Assembly: GCA_003252375.1 (NCBI GenBank) | Contig: QKEJ01000195.1 | Coordinates: 1-55,875, forward strand | Direction: 5' to 3' | DNA from: Halodesulfovibrio sp. | GTDB taxonomy: Bacteria; Desulfobacterota; Desulfovibrionia; Desulfovibrionales; Desulfovibrionaceae | DNA: 55,875 nucleotides | In this document: piece by piece, positions 49,720 through 55,875 of the stretch | Layout of the letters: every line of letters starts with the position of its first letter | How positions within the stretch are numbered: position 1 is the stretch's first letter | Notes under the pieces: generated by a model | Database searches by the model: none | Seen by the model: only the letters and a program-made list of their open reading frames with translations | Told to the model about the DNA's origin: nothing | Position numbers and translations under genes: made by a program

Positions 49720-51714
49720 CTATCCCTTGCGCTTGAAGAGCTTTTCCAGGGCGTCGCCGTCGAACTGCACCACCGCGGGTCTGCCGTGCGGGCAGTACGT
49801 GCGGTCCGGGGTGTCCAGCCACTGGGCAATAAGCCCGGCGGCCTCGTCCCGCGTCAGGTGCTGGTGTGCCTTGATGGCGCTTTTGCAGGCCATGAGCGCC
49901 CACATGGCGTCCATGGACTGCACCTGTCCGGAAAGGACTTCACGCAGGAACTCGCGGGCCTCTCCCTGGCTGAGCGCCAGGGGGATGCCCTTGATGCGCA
50001 GGGCGCCGCTGCCCTCGGTCTGCAGGGAGAATCCCATGTCGCCAAGCTCCGTCCACATTTCCTGCAGGCGCGCTGCTTCGGCCGCATGCAGGGCCATGGT
50101 GGCGGGAATGGCCAGCAGTTGTGAGTGCCCCTGCGAGGCGTCGCGGCGGATGCGCTGGTAGAGGATGCGCTCGTGTACGGCGTGCTGGTCCAGCAGCATG
50201 AGGGTGCCGCGCCCCTGCCGCACCACGAGGTAGGTGTCGTCTATCTGGCCGAGGTAGGTCAGGGTGCCGATATGCACGGCGGCGTCGCCCGTTTCCGTCT
50301 GCGCCGGTGCGTCGTCATGGGATGCATATGCCGGTTCTGCCGCATCCTGCGAATCCTCGGCGCGCGGCGGTTGCGCTGCCGGGGGCAGGTCCAACGTGCC
50401 CTGCGTGTGCCGGGGAGCGTATGCCGGTTCCCGCAGGGCCATGCCTGTGGCGGCGCTGGCGCGTATGCCGGGCGAGGGGACGAATGTGCCGCTGTCGGCG
50501 TGTTCATTCGGGGCCGAGGTGTCGGCCTCCCGTGTCCGGGAAATGATGGGCGCATGGTCGGCGCTGCCCCAAAAGCCTGCGGGCCGGGCTTCGCGGGGGT
50601 CCTCCTGACCGGAGGCCGGGGTATGCTGTGAGGCTTCGGCATCCTCTGCGAACGCGGGGGGCACCTGCTGCAGGGTGGTCAGGCTGTCCAGGGCCTGTTC
50701 CACGGCACGGCGGGTCGCCAGATACACGGCGTTTTCATCGCGGAAGCGTACCTCGTTCTTGGCGGGATGCACGTTGGCGTCCACCCACTCGGGGTCCAGC
50801 TCCAGAAACAGGACCGCCTGCGGGTATTCCTTGCTGAGCAGCCGCCCCTTGTAGGCGTCGCGGGTGGCGCGGAGCATAAGACGGTCGTTCACGGCCCGGC
50901 CGTTCACCCAGAAGAGCATCCTGTCGGCCCGGGGCTGCGCCGTCTGCGGGTGTCCCGCAAGTCCGTACGCCCGGTAGCCCTGGCGCTGCAGGTCAAAGGG
51001 AAGCATTTCATCCGTGATGGCCGGGGGCCAGAGCACGGCGAGGCGGTCGCGCAGGGTCTGGTTGGCCGGAAAGCGCCATACCTCGCGCTGGCCCACGGAA
51101 AAGGTCATGCCCACGTCGGGCCGGGCCAGCGCAAGCCGGGAGAGCAGGTCCTGACAGCGCTTGGTCTCGGTGCTTTGGGTCTTCAGAAATTTCAGGCGGG
51201 CCGGCACATTGGCGAACAGGTCGCGGATTTCCACCAGCGTTCCCCGGTGCAGGGCTGCAGGCCCCTGATCCCGGACCGTGCCATGGAGCACGTGGATGCA
51301 GAAGGCCTCCGACGGCGTTGCGGGATCATCCGAGGCCGGGGCGGAGGTGATGCGGAAGTCGGAGACCGAGGCGATGGAGGGCAGGGCCTCGCCGCGGAAT
51401 CCGTAGCTGCCGATGCGCATCAGTTCGTCAAGATCGTACACCTTGCTGGTGGCGTGACGGGTCACGGCCAGTTCCAGTTCCTCGCGGGGGATGCCGGAGC
51501 CGTTGTCCCTGACGGCGATGAGGGTCTGGCCGCCGTCCGTTACGGTGACGTCGATATGGGTGGCCCCGGCATCAAGGCTGTTTTCCACAAGCTCCTTGAT
51601 GACCGATGCGGGGCGCTCCACCACCTCACCGGCGGCGATCTGGTTCTTCAGTTCCGGGGGAAGCGCCCTGATGGCGCGACGCGGGGCGGGAGTCTGCTGT
51701 GTCGTATTCTTCAT
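49720..51714 (-). CDS. mutL: DNA mismatch repair protein MutL
   Basis: IRALPPELKNQIAAGEVVERPASVIKELVENSLDAGATHIDV; RDNGSGIPREELELAVTRHATSK; GFRGEALPSIASVS. Confidence 0.97.
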   Translation of the reverse strand: MKNTTQQTPAPRRAIRALPPELKNQIAAGEVVERPASVIKELVENSLDAGATHIDVTVTDGGQTLIAVRDNGSGIPREELELAVTRHATSKVYDLDELMRIGSYGFRGEALPSIASVSDFRITSAPASDDPATPSEAFCIHVLHGTVRDQGPAALHRGTLVEIRDLFANVPARLKFLKTQSTETKRCQDLLSRLALARPDVGMTFSVGQREVWRFPANQTLRDRLAVLWPPAITDEMLPFDLQRQGYRAYGLAGHPQTAQPRADRMLFWVNGRAVNDRLMLRATRDAYKGRLLSKEYPQAVLFLELDPEWVDANVHPAKNEVRFRDENAVYLATRRAVEQALDSLTTLQQVPPAFAEDAEASQHTPASGQEDPREARPAGFWGSADHAPIISRTREADTSAPNEHADSGTFVPSPGIRASAATGMALREPAYAPRHTQGTLDLPPAAQPPRAEDSQDAAEPAYASHDDAPAQTETGDAAVHIGTLTYLGQIDDTYLVVRQGRGTLMLLDQHAVHERILYQRIRRDASQGHSQLLAIPATMALHAAEAARLQEMWTELGDMGFSLQTEGSGALRIKGIPLALSQGEAREFLREVLSGQVQSMDAMWALMACKSAIKAHQHLTRDEAAGLIAQWLDTPDRTYCPHGRPAVVQFDGDALEKLFKRKG

Positions 51715-51822
51715 CTGCCGGGGGGCTCGTCTGTTGGTGTGCTGTGGGGATTTCCATGATTTTCAGTGCGTTCTTGACCGGATTGTCATGACATCGGGGC
51801 AGGGCGCGCGTATGCTGGCAGT

Positions 51823-52482
51823 ATGGAAACACTCATCGATTTTTGTACCGTCTCATATAGCTGGCCGGGGGGCAAGGGACTGCGCGAGGTGCAGTTCTGC
51901 GTTCCGCGCGGCGGGCTGGCGCTCATTTCCGGGCCGTCCGGAGCCGGGAAATCGACGCTGCTGCGGCTGGCGGCCCGGCTGGAAGAGCCTGCTGCAGGCG
52001 TCATCCGCTTTGCCGGGCGCGCGCTGGCGGACTACGCCCCTCCGCAGTTGCGGCGGCGCATGGGGTATATACAGCAGACGCCCGTTGTTGTGGAGGGGAG
52101 TGTGCGTGAAAACCTGCTTCTGCCCTTTGCCTTTGCCGTGAACAGGGAGATGCCGGTGCCGGATGACGCAGCGCTGCAGGGATGGCTGGACAGGCTGGCC
52201 CTGACGCAGGTGCGGCTGGACGATGTGGCCGCAGCCCTTTCCGTGGGACAGAAGCAGCGGCTGTGCATCATCCGCTCGCTGCTGCTGCAGCCGGAGCTGC
52301 TGCTCATGGATGAACCGACCAGCGCGCTGGACAGGGTGAGCCGGAGCATCGTGGAGGGCATGATGGAGACCCTGAACGCGGAGGGCATGACCCTCATGGT
52401 TGTCTCGCATTCCGATTTCCGTCCGGCCGTGGCGCACAGCATGCTCATGGTGGACGAAGGCCGCGTGGAGGAGGTGGCATGA
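51823..52482 (+). CDS. ABC transporter ATP-binding protein (FetA/YbbL-like)
   Basis: ISGPSGAGKSTLLRLAARLEEP; ALSVGQKQRLCIIRSLLLQPELLLMDEPTSALD; followed by FetB-like permease. Confidence 0.9.
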   Translation: METLIDFCTVSYSWPGGKGLREVQFCVPRGGLALISGPSGAGKSTLLRLAARLEEPAAGVIRFAGRALADYAPPQLRRRMGYIQQTPVVVEGSVRENLLLPFAFAVNREMPVPDDAALQGWLDRLALTQVRLDDVAAALSVGQKQRLCIIRSLLLQPELLLMDEPTSALDRVSRSIVEGMMETLNAEGMTLMVVSHSDFRPAVAHSMLMVDEGRVEEVA

Positions 52483-53264
52483 GCGCCGGGTACATCCAGA
52501 TATCGCTCTGGCAGCTGGGACTGGCCCTCGGATTGGTGGGGGTGGCCGGTATTTCGTCCGTTCTTTTCGAGCTGCGGCTGCAGAAGGATCTGGCGCTCGG
52601 CACCCTGCGCACCTTTGCGCAGCTTTTTGCCATGGGCTATCTGCTGAAGATAATCTTCAATTTGAACAATGCGTTACTGGTAATGGGCGTGTATCTGTGC
52701 ATGACCTATTTCTCCATACGGATCATCAGGGGCAGGGTGCGGGAAAAGAACGTGGACTATTTCGCGCCAACCATGGTATCAGTAATGGTAAGTTATACCC
52801 TTGTAACCTTCATCGTGACCGGAATAATTATTGGCGCAAAGCCATGGTGGACCCCGCAGTACTTCATTCCCATAGGGGGGATGGTGGCGGGCAACTCCAT
52901 GAATGCATTGGCAATCGGTCTGGAACGCTTTTTTGCGGAGCTGCGGGGCAAGGCGGGCCAGGTGGAGATGATGCTCTGCCTTGGCGCGGACTACCGCGAG
53001 GCCAGCAGGGAAATGTTCCGAAACGCCCTTAAGGCGGGCATGATCCCGTCGATCAATTCAATGATGGGTGTGGGCATCGTTTCCATACCCGGCATGATGA
53101 CAGGACAGATTCTCGCCGGAGCGGATCCGGCGGACGCCGTGCGGTACCAGATCGTGGTCATGCTCATGATCGTGGCGGCCACGGCCCTGTCATCCCTGAT
53201 CGTGCTTTATCTGGTGAGAAGGCGCTGTTTCGGGTCCGCCATGAACCTGCTCCTGCGGAGCTAG
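52479..53264 (+). CDS. fetB: FetB-family (UPF0014) permease
   Basis: LQKDLALGTLRTFAQLFAMGYLLKIIF; IPIGGMVAGNSMNALAIGLERF; SMMGVGIVSIPGMMTGQILAGADP. Confidence 0.92.
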   Translation: MSAGYIQISLWQLGLALGLVGVAGISSVLFELRLQKDLALGTLRTFAQLFAMGYLLKIIFNLNNALLVMGVYLCMTYFSIRIIRGRVREKNVDYFAPTMVSVMVSYTLVTFIVTGIIIGAKPWWTPQYFIPIGGMVAGNSMNALAIGLERFFAELRGKAGQVEMMLCLGADYREASREMFRNALKAGMIPSINSMMGVGIVSIPGMMTGQILAGADPADAVRYQIVVMLMIVAATALSSLIVLYLVRRRCFGSAMNLLLRS

Positions 53265-53340
53265 CACACGGATGTGTATCGGTTCACGGCCTCTCCCCCG
53301 CAAGGGGGCAACGGTCCGCCAAACCGCACAGGAGGTGCCC

Positions 53341-53646
53341 ATGCATCAGCCGATCAACGAACTGTACAGGGAATTCTTCACCCCCGATGTCACGGGGTTT
53401 GACCCCGACCTCATGTACGTGGAGTGCAAGCACTGCGGCCGGCCGGTTCTCTGGACCAAGGGGCGTACCTCGCAGATTCTCGAGGGGGCCGATCTGACGC
53501 ATGAGCGGCTGGACGCTTCCTGCATGATCCTTACGCACGGGTGCCCGCGCTGCGTGCCGGGCGAGACGCAGTTCCGCCTGCAGGTCGTTCGGGTGGACCG
53601 TGTCTATGCCGAGGAGCAGCGCGACCACCTCATTGCCCATGCCTGA
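53341..53646 (+). CDS. small zinc-ribbon-like hypothetical protein
   Basis: two CxxC pairs (CKHCGRP...CPRC); RBS aggaggt just upstream. Confidence 0.7.
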   Translation: MHQPINELYREFFTPDVTGFDPDLMYVECKHCGRPVLWTKGRTSQILEGADLTHERLDASCMILTHGCPRCVPGETQFRLQVVRVDRVYAEEQRDHLIAHA

Positions 53647-53685
53647 GCAGGATCCCCGCTGCAAACATCATTGCCGAACACACGA

Positions 53686-53713
53686 AAGGCCGCCCCGAGG
53701 GGCGGCCTTTTTC
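53686..53713 (+). terminator. intrinsic terminator, possibly bidirectional, between convergent genes
   Basis: AAGGCCGCCCC-GA-GGGGCGGCCTT-TTTC. Confidence 0.85.
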
Positions 53714-53744
53714 ATGCAATGGAGTCCTGCTCCGGCGTCCGTGC

Positions 53745-54767
53745 CTACTGGCCCAGCACGTCGGTGAGGATGTCGGGGGTGGCGTCGGCGAGGCTCTTGC
53801 AGCCGGTCAGGACCATGGCGGCCGTCAGTTCGGTCTGCAGCTGCTGGATGTACTTGCCTGCACCCTCTTCCAGACCGCCCACGGTGGCGATGGAGAAGGG
53901 ACGGCCGATCATTACCGCGTCGGCGCCGAGGGCGATCATCTTCAGCACGTCCGCGCCGGTGCGGACGCCGCCGTCCACCAGCACGGTGATGTCCTTGCCC
54001 ACGGCCTCGGCAATGTCGAAGAGCACGTGTGCGGTGCCGGGGGTATGGTCGAGCACGCGTCCGCCGTGGTTGGAAACCACGATGGCGCTTGCGCCGGCAT
54101 CCACGGCGGCCTTGGCGTCATCCACGCACATGATGCCCTTGAGGATGAACTTGCCGGGCACATGATCGATGATCTGCTTGAGCTTGGCCGGGGACTTGGG
54201 GGTGACGGGACGGCCCATCTTGGCCAGGGTGACCAGGCCGGCGGCGTCGATGTCCATGCCGAAGATGGAGCAGCCGGTTTCGGCGGCCTGGTCGAGCTTG
54301 TCGAAGAGTTCGGCGTCTTCCCACGGCTTGATGAAGGGAATGCCCTTGCCCTCAACGGCGCGGATGGCGGCAAAGCCGGCTTCGTAGATGAAGGGCGGTA
54401 CACCGTCGCCGGTACAGCCGATAATGCCGTTGGCGACACAGGCCTTGAGCTTGGAGGCGATGTAGTCCTCTTCCGTCACCTTGCCGCCCATGTTGAAGGA
54501 GACGCCGCCGATGGGCGCAGCCAGCACGGGAATGGAAAGGGGCATGCCCAGGATTTCCGTGGTGGGATTGGGGGTGGTCACCCCGTGGATAAGGCGCATG
54601 CGGAGCTTGTAGTCCGTCAGGGCTTCCACGTTGGCGGTAAAGGAAGAGCCGGTGCCCAGTCCGCCCATGCCGGGCACTTCGCCGGCGCAGGCCTTTCCGT
54701 TGCAGACAGGGCAGACGCGACAGTAGCCCTTCATGAGCTCCTTGGCGTTGGCGCGCACATCTTTCAT
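53745..54767 (-). CDS. FMN-dependent alpha-hydroxy-acid dehydrogenase (lactate dehydrogenase/oxidase-like)
   Basis: PLSIPVLAAPIGG; KGIMCVDDAKAAVDAGASAIVVSNHGGRVLDHTPGT; VDGGVRTGADVLKMIALGADAVMIGRP. Confidence 0.9.
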   Translation of the reverse strand: MKDVRANAKELMKGYCRVCPVCNGKACAGEVPGMGGLGTGSSFTANVEALTDYKLRMRLIHGVTTPNPTTEILGMPLSIPVLAAPIGGVSFNMGGKVTEEDYIASKLKACVANGIIGCTGDGVPPFIYEAGFAAIRAVEGKGIPFIKPWEDAELFDKLDQAAETGCSIFGMDIDAAGLVTLAKMGRPVTPKSPAKLKQIIDHVPGKFILKGIMCVDDAKAAVDAGASAIVVSNHGGRVLDHTPGTAHVLFDIAEAVGKDITVLVDGGVRTGADVLKMIALGADAVMIGRPFSIATVGGLEEGAGKYIQQLQTELTAAMVLTGCKSLADATPDILTDVLGQ

Positions 54768-54892
54768 GGCTGTTTCTCCTGATGTGTAGTCCGTCGGCGC
54801 GCCGGGCGGCGCGTCTCCGTCATGGTGGTGTATGGTTGGCTCCGCCCCCGGAAATGGCTGCGGATGCAATTTCGGATACGGTATGACCGGCG

Positions 54893-55573
54893 TTACTCCC
54901 GGTCGCAGAAAACCAGTTTCTCGATCTGCTGCAGGTGCGTGCGCATGGCGTTTTCCGCGCCGTCCTGGTCGCGGCCTGCAATGGTCGAGTATATTTCCTT
55001 GTGGGCCAGCAGGGAGCGCTGCATGCGCTCCTCGCTCTGCAGGGATTCATTGCGGGTTTCGGCCAGCTTGGCCTCGGCCCGGGTGACCAGGTCCACGAAG
55101 AGGGGGTTGCCGGTGGCCATGGCGATAAGCTGATGGAAATGGAGGTCGGCAAAGCCGTTCTTTTCGTCGGCAATGACTTCGCGTTCCTGCATGTCCAACA
55201 GGTGGTGCAGGGCTTCCAGATGCCCGTCGGTTCGTTCCTGTGCGGCAAGGCGGGCTATCTGGGGTTCGATGGCGATGCGGAACTGGAAGAACTGCCACAG
55301 ACGCACCCGTTGCTGAGTCAGCACCTCGGCAAAGGGAGCCAGCAGGTCGCTGCCCACGGGCAGGGAAATATAGGTGCCGTCCCCCCGTCTGCTTTCCAGA
55401 ACGCCGCTTTCCTGCAGGGCGCGGATGGCTTCCCGCAGGGAACTTCGGGAGACCTTGAAGAGTTCAGCCAGTTTTCGTTCCGGGGGGAGTTTGTCCCCGG
55501 GATGCAGCTCGCCGGACTCAAGAAGGTCGCGGATCCGGTCTACCACCTGTTCATAGATTTTTGCCTGTTGCAT
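54893..55573 (-). CDS. GntR-family (FadR/FCD) transcriptional regulator
   Basis: YEQVVDRIRDLLESGELHPGDKLPPERKLAELFKVSRSSLREAIRALQESGVLESRRGDGTYI; C-terminal FCD domain. Confidence 0.94.
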   Translation of the reverse strand: MQQAKIYEQVVDRIRDLLESGELHPGDKLPPERKLAELFKVSRSSLREAIRALQESGVLESRRGDGTYISLPVGSDLLAPFAEVLTQQRVRLWQFFQFRIAIEPQIARLAAQERTDGHLEALHHLLDMQEREVIADEKNGFADLHFHQLIAMATGNPLFVDLVTRAEAKLAETRNESLQSEERMQRSLLAHKEIYSTIAGRDQDGAENAMRTHLQQIEKLVFCDRE

Positions 55574-55647
55574 CCCCTGCAAACACTCCGGATAGGTAAG
55601 GATGACGGCCTCGGTGCGATGTTGCCGGGCCGGGGTGTACTTCGGAT

Positions 55648-55663
55648 ATTGGTCGGACCATAG
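55648..55663. promoter_or_regulatory. candidate GntR/FadR-type operator ATTGGTCGGACCATAG
   Basis: perfect TGGTC-G-GACCA palindrome 75 bp upstream of the regulator start; matches TGGTnnnACCA family consensus. Confidence 0.7.
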
Positions 55664-55723
55664 TGTACATGGGAGTTGGCCGGATGACCAGCACTCTGTA
55701 CGCTGATTTCTATCCGTAAATGG

Positions 55724-55766
55724 AAAAGCCCGGTCCGGCAAGCCCCTGCAGGGTACCGGAACGGGC
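55724..55766 (-). terminator. candidate intrinsic terminator for the truncated minus-strand gene at window end
   Basis: minus strand GCCCGTTCCGG...CCGGACCGGGC-TTTT. Confidence 0.6.
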
Positions 55767-55792
55767 ATGAAACAGACAACAGGAAGGCGGAA

Positions 55793-55875
55793 TTACCGGA
55801 TGCGGAATGCCCGGTCCACAAGGGCGACGGCCGTCATGTTGGCCCCGTGCATCACGGCTTCCAGAATGTCCTGAT
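55793..55875 (-). CDS. C-terminal end of an unidentified protein (…QDILEAVMHGANMTAVALVDRAFRIR*)
   Basis: open minus-strand frame to window edge, stop at 55793-55795, followed by terminator-like hairpin. Confidence 0.55.
   Translation of the reverse strand, partial: QDILEAVMHGANMTAVALVDRAFRIR

Noticed and set aside
53541-54782. 413-aa plus-strand ORF opposite the FMN-dependent dehydrogenase
   Set aside because: Gly/His/Val-rich antisense translation spanning a strong terminator; the minus-strand dehydrogenase is clear.

Overview
This is a GC-rich bacterial chromosomal window whose gene content and order resemble Desulfovibrio-type deltaproteobacteria; the taxonomic guess is inference. It is almost fully coding and I saw no tRNA, rRNA, CRISPR array, phage or IS element. 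The left half (1-24.4 kb) is a surface-glycan or flagellin-glycosylation region. A tight co-directional 13-gene run (1-14434) encodes a NeuB-like synthase (partial), a SpsF-type cytidylyltransferase, a PseG-like protein, a DegT aminotransferase, four radical-SAM proteins (two with B12-binding-type architecture), a TPP-dependent E1 alpha/beta pair without E2/E3, a degenerate NeuA-like protein and a GSCFA protein. Opposite it (14447-24363, minus) lie a GmhA-like SIS protein, a deoxyhypusine-synthase-like protein, an HldE with inverted domain order, glycosyltransferases, Fcl, Gmd, a UDP-glucuronate decarboxylase, a second NeuB-like synthase and a wHTH-Rossmann regulator. The right half is mostly housekeeping: a MoeA-PBP fusion, pspF/pspA/pspB/pspC, Maf-like and GT2 glycosyltransferases, leuACDB, pssA/psd, zwf/gnd, a Ser/Thr kinase-DUF1566 fusion, hldD, a REC-PAS-HK protein, mutL, fetAB-like, and an FMN-dependent 2-hydroxyacid dehydrogenase with its GntR regulator. 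The best candidate for an undescribed system is the radical-SAM/TPP-enzyme/nonulosonate-type sugar cluster at 1-14.4 kb. Secondary leads are the heptose/DHS-like gene set, a candidate leu leader peptide, and a Rossmann module recurring in three unrelated proteins.
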